A stretch of DNA of 64,000 nt from Bombyx mori (lineage: Eukaryota; Arthropoda; Insecta; Lepidoptera; Bombycidae). This document shows positions 24,512 through 36,330 of the stretch, piece by piece. Every line of letters starts with the position of its first letter. Position 1 is the first letter of the stretch. Made by a program: the position numbers and the translations under genes. The stretch spans positions 3,288,501-3,352,500 of the forward strand of contig NC_085128.1 of the NCBI RefSeq assembly GCF_030269925.1, in the 5' to 3' direction. The notes below the pieces were generated by a model, which made no database searches, was not told the origin of the DNA, and saw only the letters and a list, made by a program, of their open reading frames with translations.

Positions 24512-24643
24512 GAGTACTTAATGGTAGGCAGCGGCTTGGCTCTGCCCCTGGCATTGCTGACGTCCATGGGCGACGGTGACCGCTTACCATCACCGTGTGT
24601 GAGGACCGTATACTCGTCTGCCTACAGAGGCAATAAAAAAAAA
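24512..24643 (+). repeat. LINE 3'-UTR copy (GGTAGGCAGCGG family)
   Basis: Starts GAGTACTTAATGGTAGGCAG and ends GAGGCAATAAAAAAAAA. Essentially only the 3' UTR is present. Confidence 0.88.
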
Positions 24644-25014
24644 GTTTACTTGTTAATGTCTAAGTCATTATATTTCTCAATTTGTTTGATTGTAACATAA
24701 TAAAAACATTTACAAAGAACTAATTCGTGACTTTGACTTTTAACAAAAATCCTTGTCCCGATTAATGAAGTTCGTCTTACGTGAATAACTAATAAAAGAT
24801 GGGCGGTCAATAAACCTCAAAAAGCTTTGAACTTTGATATGGTAGAATTGCTATTTTATGTTAATGACCGTAATACACGCCAGCAACAAATCGGCCAATC
24901 AGCTTCCACGGAGATCAAAGAAGCATCGAACTGTGAGCAGAAGTCACGACATTGCCGACTTTGATGTGACTTTTGACAGAATCTACTACACATAATGCTT
25001 TAAATTAATATAGA

Positions 25015-25383
25015 CCAGGAGACTTTTTGGCGGGAACGCGAGGAGTGAAGTTGTGTGATTTGTTTTATTTTGCCGTTTTTAGTGTTTCTTCAGGTTTAAA
25101 TGTGTAATAATGGTGGTTTATTAACTGTTTAATATCTGTGAAAGTGCACAAATGTGGGAAAATGAAATAAAGCCGCTGGACCTAACTTCTTTGGATCCTC
25201 CAAAAAGGCCACTGAAAAAGTCTCAGTAAATGACCACCATTCATCCACCAATCATTTCACATGATTTCATTTCATTTCATAACATCATTTTCCAAATAAA
25301 AAAAGATATATAAAAGATTAGGCTGTATGGTATATGATACCTTTGCCATTCCAATTGGAAAAATAAAGCTACTACTACTACCT
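25015..25383 (+). repeat. Composite retroposon with (CTA)n tail (copy 2)
   Basis: The left part begins near GGAGACTTTTTGGCGGGAAC and looks like a leader (GTGAAGTTGTG, GTTTCTTCAGG). The right part is the 3' end ATTAGGCTGTATGGTATATG, followed by AAATAAAGCTACTACTACTA. The copy could be a short leader-plus-trailer element; the left boundary is uncertain. Confidence 0.6.
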
Positions 25384-25721
25384 AGATAGACTACCGAATA
25401 ATGTCAAAATAACTTGTACTGGCAACTATTACCGACTCCGTGTGTAATTTAGTGGGAAGTTATCTTGGCGTCTCGATTTTGATGGATGAGGCACGGCGCG
25501 GCACGAGTGTTCGCTGACAGCCACTACATCTGTGTACAGCTCGTCTTTATTGAAAACGACTTTGAATACATAATTTATGATGTGAAGTGAATTCACATTA
25601 ATAACTCTACGACTAGTTAAGTAATCTATTGGCGCTTTGTTCGATTTTTTTTTCTAATTATCCGTGTATTATCTAAAAGTGAAGTCTTTGTCACTTCGCG
25701 TCTGTGAAAAGAGTTCTATAA

Positions 25722-25868
25722 AGATCATCATCATCATCATCATCATCATCAGCCTTTATCTGCCCACTGCTGGACATAGGCCTTCCCCAATGCCTTCCAC
25801 ATAATGCGGTCCTCCGCCTTCCGCATCCAACGACTTCCCGCCGTGCGCACTAAGTCGTCAGTCCACCT
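25722..25868 (-). mobile_element. RTE-type LINE 3' end with (GAT)n tail
   Basis: On the minus strand the frame reads RWTDDLVRTAGSRWMRKAED, then WKALGKAYVQQWADKG and a stop, followed directly by at least eight GAT repeats. This coding end and trinucleotide tail are typical of RTE-clade elements of Lepidoptera. The copy is strongly 5'-truncated to about 150 bp. Confidence 0.88.
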
Positions 25869-26774
25869 ATAAAGATCGACGATGGTAAATTTTACTTACA
25901 TGCGCGCGTACAAAATAACATTAAAGTTTATTTTTCTAGGAGATGCATGTGCTATGTTGGTTTTTTAACGCTTTTCTTAGCTTCGTACGAATTTGTGTAT
26001 AGGTAATGAAATCTTTGAACTTCAATTTAACGACTTCAAGACAACCGATTAAAATATAAATTTGCACACGTATCAAGGACCGATGACAATACAATAATTT
26101 TATAATTTCGCTCCAATATCTTGATCAGTTTAAAAAAAATGTTTAATTGTTAATAAAGTTTTCTATTTAAGCGTGTATTTTTTAAAGTACATGTATTATT
26201 TACATTATGATAACCGGAATAATTCAATTTTTTTTTAATTTAAATGATCACCTACTTCTGCCAAGTACCGCTAGTCGCTAAGATCGAAGTCTCAATATTG
26301 TACGATAACTAAGACTGCCCAAATGTTACATATTCAAGTATACAAGCTAGTCCGTCCTCGGATATTATTTGAAAGATCGCGTCAGATTGTTTTGTTTTAT
26401 GTCGGAACTACAGTACAATTACATCGGTCGATATGAGCACCGTCTTGCTTGTTAGTCCACCTACACTTTCTAATTAGGTCACGGACGCCTCTACTAGTGC
26501 TATGGCTATTTACTATCAATCTTTATTATAGTCACATCATATTTATTTAACATATCTTTATTTTTTATAGTTTTTACTTATTGTCTCGATTAGAAAGAAA
26601 GTACCTGATGCGTTGACCGATTTTTGATAGCATCAAAACCATAAAAAGGAGATATTTAGTAACAAATACAGATACATCATTGAGGCATAATTTATTCTTC
26701 TTTTCGTTATAGCTCTCAAATGAAATAAAGTCTCAAAGATACTGACATTATACAAAATATTAACTTATAATAAA
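25869..26774. other. AT-rich, no gene seen
   Basis: No exon or shared repeat. 27186-27486 and 27847-28229 are likewise empty. Confidence 0.5.
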
Positions 26775-27185
26775 AATATTAATACATGAAGCAAAAACTT
26801 TTTATCTTTTTTCGAAAATTACGCGGACGGAGGAGTATGAAATTTTCTACACTTTTAGAGAACATAGAGGAGAATTGCACAATGCTAATATTTTTTAAAA
26901 ATAATGCATAAAAGATACATTAAATCAATAAAGAAAACATTACACACACTACATACCATGTATTTGATGCACACACGCATGCATACTATTTATTGTCAAA
27001 CTTTTGTTCTTGGCGTCTTGAGAATAGATTAAATATTGTTTGTCTTTGTTAATATTTTTCTATAGTGTAGTCTTGGCGAAATTTGTGATTATAGAAGTAT
27101 AAGTCTTTGAAAATAGAATCATAATAGTGTACAAACTTATAATTTCAATTAAATAGTCGAATTTCGACTACTGCGGGACCACTAG
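26775..27185 (+). mobile_element. Helitron-like element, copy A
   Basis: Shares its whole length with 28475-28885, 33731-34165 and, inverse, 38233-38644. The 3' end has the stem GTCGAAATTCGAC-like palindrome, then CTGCGGGACCACTAG followed by T, as expected for Helitrons ending CTAG before T. The 5' end near ATTAATACATGAAGC is approximate. I think this is the family called Lep1, from memory. Confidence 0.75.
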
Positions 27186-27486
27186 TAATAAAAATTATCC
27201 AAAAAAAAACTTGAACAAAGACAAAATTTACATTTGTGTACTACGTAAATTCATTATGGATTTAAACAGAGTCTGTTAATCATATGTGAACTTCTATTCG
27301 TTCATTTAACTTTCACTTTTGACAGTTTTAAACGAATTTCTATGTTGAATGATAAAATGGTCGCCTTTTAAGGGACCGTGAAAGGGGGACGCTTTGTATT
27401 TATTAACGTCTATTACAAACGTTTGTCTGGACTGAGTTGTTTTAAAATTTGAAAGTTTAAAAATTATTAAAAACAAAATGCTGCAT

Positions 27487-27735
27487 GTTTTTTTTTATGC
27501 TTAGATATGTGGACGAGCTCACAGCCCACCTGGTGTTAAGTGGTTATGGTTAGTGGAGCCCATAGACATCTACAACGTAACTGCACCACCCACCTTGAGG
27601 TACAAGTTCTAAGATCTCAGTATAGTTACAACGGCTGCCCCACCCTTCAAACCGAACCGCATTACTGCTTCGCGGCAGAAATAAGCAGGGTGGTGGTACC
27701 TACCCGCGCGGACTCATAAGAGGTCCTACCACCAG
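27487..27735 (-). repeat. SINE copy, no head
   Basis: Inverse copy from a T-run and ATGCTTAGATATGTGGACGAG to CCTACCACCAGG. A short stretch is duplicated near its tail (GGTTATGGTTAGTGGAGC). Confidence 0.92.
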
Positions 27736-27782
27736 GCAATCATGTCATTGTAGATTGACGAGTATGCGACCGTACTGGTACT

Positions 27783-27846
27783 AAATAGGCACTGTCAGTC
27801 ATCATCGGTAATGTCAGGGTCATAGCCAAGCTGCTTCCTACCGCTG
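27783..27846 (-). repeat. Degraded LINE 3'-UTR remnant
   Basis: The stretch ending AGCCAAGCTGCTTCCTACCG matches, inverse and diverged, the LINE tail that reads GGTAGGCAGCGGCTTGGCT in better copies. It follows a SINE by about 50 bp. Confidence 0.55.
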
Positions 27847-28229
27847 AGGAGAACAGTTCGTTTCAGAACCAAACGTTATGCATTGTAATGATATCAACAC
27901 TGCGGGTGTGATTGCGCCTACAGTTATCATATAGTACAAGAACTCAGTAAAAAAGTGTGTGTAGCAATATATTATTATGTTTAGTGTTAAAGGAAACTAT
28001 TAGTTATAAAAATAATATGTTTTTTTTTCATTGTTTAGAATAATATTGTATACTCATTAAGGGAGATGTACTGTGCCTACAACACACCAGTATTGTCTGC
28101 ATCATTCTAACAAAAGGACGTATCCATAGAACACTATTACTTGTTCAATTAACAATATTCGCTCACCATATTTGGACGGCTACACAAATATAACAATATA
28201 CAGCACATGATCATTCGAAGCTCTAGCGA

Positions 28230-28400
28230 CCAACTCTACTATTGTGACGGGTCCGATGACGGATCTTTCCAAACAATTCCTCAGAACACTCCCCATAGAA
28301 CAAACCAAACAAAGCACTACGAGCTTTAAAGTTTCTCGGCAAATACAGGGGCTACAAACGATCCATGTTATCAGAACTGTCTGCAATCCTTGCTAAGTCT
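28230..28400 (-). pseudogene. Degraded LINE coding fragment
   Basis: On the minus strand FYGECSEELFGKIRHRTRHN aligns with the FHGECFEELFE/SSRFYHRTARHRSR end of the LINE at 57.1-57.5 kb. A stop follows shortly and no 3' UTR remains. This explains a 68-codon open frame in another phase here. Confidence 0.65.
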
Positions 28401-28474
28401 TTACGGGGTCAAATGTATGTATATGACAATACCTACTAGTAGAAATTATAAGTTTACGCTCATTAGATTTGTTT

Positions 28475-28885
28475 AATATATTAATACGTGAAGCAAAAAC
28501 TTTGTATACCTTTTTACGAAAATTGCGCGGACGGAGGAGTATGAAATTTTCCACATTTATAGAGAATATAGAGAAGAAGTGCACAATGCTAATTTTTATT
28601 TTAAATAATGCATAAAAGATACATTAAATCAATAAAGAAAACATTACACACACTACATACCATGAATTTGACGCACACACGCATGCATACTATTTATTGT
28701 CAAACTTTTGTCTTGACGTCTGCTGTCAAATTGAGATTAAATATTGTTTGTCTTCGTTAATATTGTTTATAGTGTAGTCTTGGCGAAATTTGTGATTATA
28801 GAAGTATAAAATACAATCATAATAGTGTACATACTTACAATTCCAATTAATTTTAGTCGAATTTCGACTACTGCGAGACCTCTAG
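28475..28885 (+). mobile_element. Helitron-like element, copy B
   Basis: Starts near ATATTAATACGTGAAGC and ends GAGACCTCTAG|T after the TCGAATTTCGA palindrome. It keeps an open frame, read in plus, containing FLRKLRGRRSMKFSTFIENI and ending NNA-stop near 28612. Confidence 0.78.
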
Positions 28886-29169
28886 TTTGTTTAATTACCC
28901 GTAATGAAAAGGTTAGATATACGAGTATTAGTATCGAATGCATCTCGAACATTCCCTGCTTGATTTGTAGTACTCACGAAGGCTGTGTACGTTTGATTGC
29001 CAACTGTTAAAGTCACAAGATATATAGCTACCAAAGAATAATACAGGCACGATTTGTGCTGTTACTGTCATAAATGAACCGCTAAAATTTTACAATAGAT
29101 CGTAATTGCTTAAAAATATTTTAGTCACTTATAGAAAAAATAATATATAAATAGAATCTTGTTCGCCAT

Positions 29170-29340
29170 AAGGGTGCCGGCGGAAGATCAGCGCGGCAGT
29201 ATCGATTGTTTTGTTACTGTTAGGCATTGCTGAGCTGGTAACCGTTTCCAAGCCTCGTTATTTTTGTTATCTTTTTTATTTTTTTTGTACTTAATTTATG
29301 TTTGGAATAAATGTTTATTATTATTAAACTTTAACCGTAA
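29170..29340 (+). repeat. LINE 3' end with TTA-rich tail (copy 1)
   Basis: GGCGGAAGATCAGCGCGGCA, GTTAGGCATTGCTGAGC, TTCCAAGCCTCGTTATTTTT and a GGAATAAATGTTTATTATTA end are shared with 35590-35756. The polyadenylation-like AATAAA and simple tail mark a retroposon 3' end. Confidence 0.78.
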
Positions 29341-29354
29341 CTGTTGGTTTTCTT

Positions 29355-29588
29355 TTTCTCCACCTTATCTCACTAGGTGGGGTCGGCACAGCTAATTTTT
29401 CTTTTTCATTCTTTTCTATTAGCCGTCATCTCAACACTCACTCCTCTCTCTCTCATATCGTCATTCACACACTCCATCCATATGTTCTTCGGTCGACCTC
29501 TTCCCCCTCTACCTCGCACTACCATTTCCATACATCTCCTAGTCACATGCATCTTCTCTCTACGCATCACGTCCATACCACGCTCCCG
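29355..29588 (-). pseudogene. Degraded LINE/RTE-like coding end
   Basis: The minus-strand frame includes RGRPKNIWMECVNDDMRERG, then SVEMTANRKE, a stop at TGA, and KRKISCADPT before a final stop. The usual family ending, as I remember it, is NRKEWKKKTCCADPT, so the stop is a TGG-to-TGA change. The copy is truncated at 29588, where another repeat abuts. Confidence 0.75.
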
Positions 29589-30025
29589 TTTTTTTTTGTC
29601 AGGTGGAAATCGCCGGACTTCCGCCCTCCCCTGGGGATGGAGGGCGGGGCATATCAGAGTCGAACTGACTAAAACCTCCTGTCGCTCAACAACCCGCGTC
29701 CGAACCTCGCATGAGACAGAACCCATGAAAAGGCAAAGGGAGAAAAGTGAAGCGTTTAGTGCGGCGCACATCTCTCCCATCACCCTCCCCCTCGGGACGC
29801 CGGACCGGCGATCGTCGGCGCCACGACCACCAGCCCTCTCGGTTGGCAGAGCCGTAACTGTTGATAGCGGAATTAAAGTCAAGTTACGGTCAGGGGTAGG
29901 TTTGGTAACAAATGCCCAAGCGCTCCCAGAGGAGGTCTAACCACTACTTCGCGAGTACGGATCACTGGATCTGAATTGCGACCCGCTGAGAAGATCAGGG
30001 TAAAACTCAGCGTCCTATTGTTAAT
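29589..30025 (+). repeat. GC-rich interspersed repeat
   Basis: A GC-rich block starts at a T-run and GTCAGGTGGAAATCGCC and ends TCCTATTGTTAATAAAAAT. Its last part, GCGACCCGCTGAGAAGATCAG and AAAACTCAGCG, matches a module of the repeats at 832-1042 and 4204-4880. The overlapping open frames (187 codons plus, 158 codons minus) reflect GC content and the neighbouring LINE piece. I recall similar strings in spurious silkworm protein predictions. Family unknown to me. Confidence 0.65.
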
Positions 30026-30325
30026 AAAAATTATATCCAGCAATAGCTAATATAGCCAACAAAACTTTATGGAACAAAAACATAATTAAGTATTCAAGTA
30101 AAGCAAGAGAAATGAAAATAAAAAAACTTTCATTTAAGTATGTACGAATTCAAAACAAATTTGTGAATTTTGTTTTATTTTTTATCTATATTTTAGATCG
30201 ATATTTATTTTTAATAATTATATTATATTATAAAATATTATATAATTATTTATTTATATTACATTGTGTATTTGTATATATATATATGTGTGTATAGCTA
30301 TATATATATATTTCACTGGATTGGT

Positions 30326-30465
30326 ACACCACGTGTAATTCCAAATGATTCTGGTCCGCCTGATGGTTGTCTGGAAGAGAACAATTGTACTTTTTTTATT
30401 TAATGTATCGTATTGTTTAATTATTTTTTTGGTGTACAATAAAGAATCTCTCTCTCTCTCCCTAT
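30326..30465 (+). repeat. LINE 3' end with (TC)n tail
   Basis: TTGGTACACCACGTGTAATTCC, CTGGTCCGCCTGATGG and GGTGTACAATAAAGAATC lead into a CT repeat. The pattern is a common lepidopteran LINE 3' UTR. It is preceded by a TA-rich tract (30270-30315). Confidence 0.7.
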
Positions 30466-33231
30466 ACGGTCACATGTCACGGTCAAGATTATAAAAATAT
30501 TAATGTAGTAACATGTGTGTCACACGGAAGCTGAAAAATCGCTTCCAGTAGTTGCCTATCATGTGACGTGTGATTGATGCCTCCGGTCATCTTGTTGGCC
30601 GTAAAACTATCATTTAAAACGTTGTCATGATTCATACAATGAAAGTTGTATAATAATATAAATGTCAAATGTGACAGTAGTATTTTGTCTGCTTAACTCG
30701 TTAGTGTCAGTTATTATGTAAAAATTATCGTTTTTTGTTGTGTAGTAGGTAAGGTAATGCTGTAAGCTTTTAATATATTATACATTCATAGGAATAGTAT
30801 AAATGCCCTTCGTATTTTTTTCAAAATCGTGTACCTATGTATCGTCATATTTTTTAATGACTGCAGTTGAAAAATGTTTGACACTATTTTAGCAATATTA
30901 AGTTAAGAAAATCTGTGCGATATGATTATGTAATGTCCTGAAGAATAAAAGAAAAAGCAATTCATTTTCCTCTTATTGGTTTGGTGACGTGAAAAGGCTT
31001 ATTTCAGATGTTTCGTAACAAATCATAAAATATTATTATCTTTTATCTATCCGCTTCTGAATTCATTGTGACAATGATTTATTTATTCGTGCACAAACGA
31101 CAGACGCACATAATTCATAATTATATATCCCATCGAGTCGCATTTCTCACGAGATGATTACGTAGCCGAGTTACGCGTTGTCCTTACATAAAATCGATAT
31201 GGTCACATTTCGATCACTCGTTTTCAGCGATAGTTTTCGACTCTTGAATGCATGTTATGTAATCTAAAATGTCACAAGAAAACTTTGCAATGATTTCTTA
31301 CTAACAAATTTTATAAATCAAATCGTCTAAATACTGGTTCCGGGCTATGCAAATGAGTCAGAATAAGACAAAAAAATGTATTGTAGATTAAAAATGAATA
31401 AACCTAGTTTACAAATCACAATGGCGCTTGAATAACAAGTCGAAAAAAAAACATTTTTTTTTTAAATTCCAAGAGTCCTGGTCCAGGATATTGGGCCAAA
31501 ATAACAAAATAATTGTATTGTCATCGTTCCATGATATGTTTGCATATTTTCATATTGCTAAAAACTATCTAAGTGATTCCGTTACAAAACACAAAAGGTT
31601 TTTAATTTATGACGGTTCTATAAGCATCGATGTAAACGAATTGAAAAGGATTTTTAAGAATCGATAAAAAAAATTAAATTACACGCATGCAATTTGCATC
31701 ATTACATTAATATTATTCTCTTGAGATAAAGGAAATTTTGAATTTGGAACAGTCTTTTTAAAATTAAAATAAGTTTAAAAAATAAAAAGTTAAATAAAAT
31801 AAACACCTGCGTATTCCTTAAACAAGTAATTTAAAGTATTATGAAATGCTTCTTACACTTTTCATTGCAATTTCTTTTTGGGTTAATTTGATTTTTATGG
31901 CCATCCACTTACTTGCTTCACAAATTCATATTTTCTTTCGTGAATATTTTAAGTTTTAAACGAGATTTTTTGGTTAAGCTCCATTTATTCGGTATTTACG
32001 CAAATTTCACTTTAACAATATTCTTACAAGTTACTTTATGCTTATGGCGAAGTTTGCATGTTCAGTGCATTATTGTTAATTGAAAAATAAACTACACAAA
32101 ATATGAACGTTATACATACTTCTTTATCGGTAATATTTATATTTATAAAATTTATATAATACGACAAAACCAACAAAACGATTACATGCCATCTAGATCC
32201 GGATGTTATACTGCATAACTAAGCAAAAATGTATTACAATTTAAAAGTAACTGAATGTTTTTTTTTTTTTATGAATCACCGAGATTCTTCCTATTCTCTG
32301 TTCATGAGGGAAAAAAATCAAAACATCATACACAAAGAAACATATAAAAAACCGTTGTGTCAAAGTATTTACAGAATTTTACTTATTACAACATGTTTAT
32401 TTTTAAATTGCATCCAATGATTTTTTATACAACAGATATGTTATCTTCATAGTAACATACTCTTCAAACCTGATCGCGCCATATATATCTACATACCTAC
32501 CGATATAGTGCACACACATGTTGACAAGTAGCATTAATGAAAAGTACAAAAGATGGGATAAGCGCGTGAGTAAAAAAGATAGCTATAATTGGAACGATTG
32601 CACTTGTTATATTATTATTGCATTTGTTTAGACGCGACTAAAGACGAAACGTCCCAATTGGGCTGTTTTCGAGTCTTCACTTGACGTGCGCTTGAAACAT
32701 ATCTGCTTCTTTTTACATATAAAATATAATTGATCGCATCGAAAGAACTCCGCCTATTTAAAAAATAAAAACCAAATTCTAAATTTGAAACACGTGATAT
32801 TACTAACTTAAGCATTATTTTATTATGACATTAATTTACCGTGTTAACACGTAGTGGTTGAGCAAACCTCTTGTTCTAACAAAATAATTTGAATGGCCTA
32901 CCCGGTGTTGACATTCTGAGTTAAAGCAAACAACACAGAGACAAGTTAACCAACCCGCTTTCATAAATTACGATGGACGTTAACCAACAATGATATAAAT
33001 ATGATTTCACGAGGAAAAGCTTGATATTTGCATAAAGTTATCTACAGTCGGGTCGGTGTGTAGTATGAAACATGCTTTGGGCGGCTCGGGTTATTTATTA
33101 TCGCAGTTATATACATGATGGGATTCGTAGAGATTACCGTGTATTAAATTGGCAGTATTGTGGAATGTGTTCATTGAAGTAGCCTAAAGAGACCTAAATT
33201 GGCTATGCCCCTGGCGCTTAGATGTCAATGA
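30466..33231. other. AT-rich, no gene seen
   Basis: Long unique AT-rich stretch. Frames at 31428-31667 (79 codons), 32229-32420 and 32615-32815 look like chance frames. Confidence 0.5.
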
Positions 33232-33474
33232 TTTTTTTATTGCTTAGGTGGGTGGACGAGCTCACAGCCCACCTGGTGTTAAGTGGTTACTGGAGCCCAT
33301 GGACATCTACAACGTAAATGCGCCACCCACTTTGAGATATAAGTTCTAAGATCTCAGTATAGTTACAACGGCTGCTCTACCCTTCAAACCGAAACGCATT
33401 ACTGCTTCACGGCAGAAATAGACAGGGCGGTGGTACCTACCCACGCGGACTCACAAGAGGTCCTACCACCAGTA
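33232..33474 (-). repeat. SINE copy, no head
   Basis: Inverse copy from TTTTTTTATTGCTTAGGTGG to TACCACCAGTA, nearly complete and well preserved. Confidence 0.93.
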
Positions 33475-33730
33475 AAAGTGGCGATGCGAGCGACAGTAAC
33501 TATGCTCATTTGCCTACTAAGATAACAATAATAAATAAAATCAAAATAATTCGATGAAAAGGCCATACTTTAAAACGTTAAACACTAGAAATCAAACAAG
33601 TCTAGCCCCAAAAAAAATATCTCCTGTACTAAATAAATGCATATATAGATATAGAACATCCAGACACAGAGTAAAGAAAACTGTTCGTCGTCACACAAGC
33701 GTATTTCCTCTTCTACAAGTTATCTTAAGT

Positions 33731-34165
33731 ATATTAATATGTAAAGCAGAAAGCTTGTACCCCTTTTTACGAAAATTGCGAGCACGGAGAAGTTTGAGTT
33801 TACTCATAATTATAGAGATTATTGATATGGAGTGCAGAATGTTAATTTTTTTTTAATTATGCTTAAAAATTCATTAAATCACTAAAAAAAATATTACACA
33901 CACTACCATGTATTTGACAAAACATTTATTCATAAACATACACTCTCTGTTTATTGTCAAACTTTTGTTATTGTTGACAGTATTTAGTTAAATTGAAAAT
34001 AGATTAATATTGTTTGTCTTTAATATTATTTGTCTATAGTGTAGTTTTGGCGAAATCTATAATATAGAAGTATAATAAATAGTCTTTGACAATAGAACCA
34101 TAATAATGTCCAAACTTATAATTTCAATTAATTATTGTCGAATTTCGATTATAGAGGGATCACTA
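33731..34165 (+). mobile_element. Helitron-like element, copy C (most diverged)
   Basis: Starts ATATTAATATGTAAAGC; the end has decayed to CACTAT. The frame KAESLYPFLRKLRARRSLSL is still open to a stop at about 33856 and continues upstream of the element, giving a fortuitous 100-codon frame. Confidence 0.72.
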
Positions 34166-34428
34166 TAATTTTTAAATGCCCATCAAAGTTTGATTTCAGT
34201 ATAGTGAATTGTTTTGTATAATTCTGCACTGTGGTACGGCCGCGGCCGTTTGAGAGCGGGAAAGCGTAGCAGCCAAAGACAATCGCTTGACCTCTGCTTT
34301 CAAACAGGGGTCACTATAGCCGTTAGCGGGTTCATTAAGCTGTCCCCACACGTATTACCATGAATCACGTGTTCGTAGTAAAACCAGAGAAGACAACTCT
34401 ATAGTGTCTACTTAGATACAAAAATACT

Positions 34429-34829
34429 TCTATACTAATATTATAAAGAGGAACGATTTGTTTGTTGAATATGCTCCGAAACTACTGAACCGATTTGTAA
34501 AATTCTTTCACTGTTTGGAAGCTACACTATTCCCGAGTGACATAGGCTATATTCTTTTTTGAAAAAATTAGGGATCCTTACTAAAAACCTTAAAAAATTT
34601 TTTACCTAAAATATTCTTTACGTCGTTTGCACTGCGAAAACTATTGATAATAGAATAAAATAATGTACTACGACTTTGTAGAACATATTATTATTTACAA
34701 GAAGTGTCGTGACAGCATATGTCTAACTATTATAGTTATGCCGCAATAAGTGTTTTTTTTATTTAAAAACAATAAAACTACGTTTAAATTTTTGTTAAAG
34801 ACCCGAGCGCAGCCGTAGCGGGCCGCTAG
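34429..34829 (+). mobile_element. Non-autonomous Helitron
   Basis: Starts TCTATACTAATATTATAAAG and ends GTAGCGGGCCGCTAG|T with a GC-rich stem just before CTAG. The interior has the ACTACTGAACCGATTTG motif frequent near Helitron 5' ends in Lepidoptera. 401 bp, no coding content. Confidence 0.88.
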
Positions 34830-35589
34830 TAAATAATATTCTCGTTCCTTTACAATATCTTTGTTTATATTGTAGAAGAAACAGCTACACCTAAATTACA
34901 CTTAGGTTTATTTCAAAAGTAAATATAAAATTATGAATCCTGCGAAAGCTTGCACATACTCTATTGATGAAATAAATTTCTAAAATATTTATCATTAAAA
35001 CACGATTCCATTACTAACTCACTTAGAACCTAAGCATAACGAGGATGTTTGGAATTATTTACAAGATATTTACACTATGTTTGCGTGCTCATGAAGTTCT
35101 AGTTTTTGACCGACAGGCACACATACTTTCGCTGGCCCCCAAACCTCGGAATATGTAAATTGTACGCCTACCGAACCTTGTTGTTCCTACGAAATTCATG
35201 CAACTACATTTTTAAATGAATCATACGAGTTTTTTTTACTAAATTCATGTTTTAAAGAAAGTTTGAGTACCGGGGTCGTTTTATTGCAACTGGCTGGTTC
35301 ACGAGTGTATCTTTGCAAATTTCACACCGAAGCCAGTATATGATATCTGATGAAGCTTATCTTTATGGTTATGAAAATTTGATTTAAGGCTGTTCGTGCC
35401 TGGGATCTGATGATGTGAATCTATACATCTATAAATATTTAGTTAATTATCTAATTTAAGCCATCTCTACATTTATACAGCTATTTTTTTTACAGTGAAT
35501 TAAAAAAGTTTTAGTTCTTCTTTTCAAATGAAGAATATATGGTAGCCTCGGCTACACAATATACACAACAGCTTCGAAATAAATTTATT
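34830..35589. other. AT-rich, no gene seen
   Basis: Nothing recognised. The stretch 34166-34428 contains a GC-rich palindromic spot ACGGCCGCGGCCGT but no gene. Confidence 0.5.
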
Positions 35590-35756
35590 TGCTAGACTTT
35601 AGGCGGACGATCAGCGCCACAGTACCGATTGTCTCGGTACTGTTAGGCATTGCTGAGCCGGTAACCCTTTCCAAGCCTCGTTATTTTTCTTTGAATTTTT
35701 GTTTAATTTTTAGTAAACCTATGTTTGGAATAAATGTTTATTATTATTATTATTAT
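35590..35756 (+). repeat. LINE 3' end with (TTA)n tail (copy 2)
   Basis: Same blocks as at 29170-29340, with seven TTA repeats at the end. An open frame of 83 codons over it ends in a tyrosine run encoded by the repeat, so it is not a gene. Confidence 0.8.
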
Positions 35757-36102
35757 TATGAATGTATTAAGCACTGCCTCGCCTGGGAAGACGGCAGGAT
35801 ACACTCCGGCAAGGTGGGCCACAATCGGACGGAGCGTTAGGGACTATTGGGAGAGAAATTATTATTATTATTATTACTTATTGATATTTGTTAAATTGCC
35901 TTAACAGGCAGACCTACCCTTAGGCCTAATAGAAGGTGGGGTTTAGTAGGTAGTAATGCGGGGCGGGGCGAACGCCTCGCGCGCCTTTTTCAATCGTACT
36001 CTCCTGCGAGGAATTGGGGGAGGTGAGGACCTTGGCCCTCCTCGTCTCCCTCTTCCTCTCTGGAGGCGTCAGAGTCCGACATAACTCGGTCCGCTACCAA
36101 TC
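35757..36102. repeat. GC-rich repeat-like segment
   Basis: The sequence is GC-rich, with GCGGGGCGGGGCGAACGCC and CCTTGGCCCTCCTCGTCTCC, a second TTA array at 35861-35876, and a SINE abutting at 36103. It is probably another retroposon fragment, but no diagnostic motif was seen. Confidence 0.4.
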
Positions 36103-36330
36103 ACTGGTAGTAGGACTTCTTGTGATTCCGCGCGCGTTGGTACCACCACCCTGCCTATTTCTGCCGTGAAAAAGGGTGAGGTAGCCGTTGTAACTATACT
36201 TGAGACCTTAGAAATTATATCTCAAGGTGGGTGGCGCATTTACGTCGTAAATGTCTATGGGTTCCAGTAACCACTTAACACCAGGTGGGCTGTGAGCTCG
36301 TCCACCCATCTAGCAATAAAAAAATAAAAA
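36103..36330 (+). repeat. SINE copy with a 20-bp internal deletion
   Basis: Starts ACTGGTAGTAGGAC and ends CTAGCAATAAAAAAATAAAAA. The block GCAGTAATGCGTTTCGGTTTG is missing after CTGCCGTGAA, where other copies have it. Confidence 0.9.

Noticed and set aside
25733..25752. (CAT)n tract as an independent microsatellite
   Set aside because: It is the inverse of the (GAT)n tail of an RTE-type LINE directly following its stop codon.
28180..28386. Minus frame as a possible exon of the Storkhead-box gene
   Set aside because: In another phase the same DNA reads FYGECSEELFGKIRHRTRHN, which is a LINE fragment.
29406..29882. 158-codon minus-strand frame
   Set aside because: Its C-terminal half is a decayed LINE coding end and its N-terminal half is the antisense of another repeat.
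29377..29940. Longest open frame in the window (187 codons, plus strand)
   Set aside because: It crosses the junction of an inverse LINE fragment and a GC-rich repeat, changes character midway and has no domain. The frame length follows from GC content.
33554..33856. 100-codon plus frame as a host gene
   Set aside because: The second half is a Helitron-like repeat frame shared by four copies; the first half has no recognised content.
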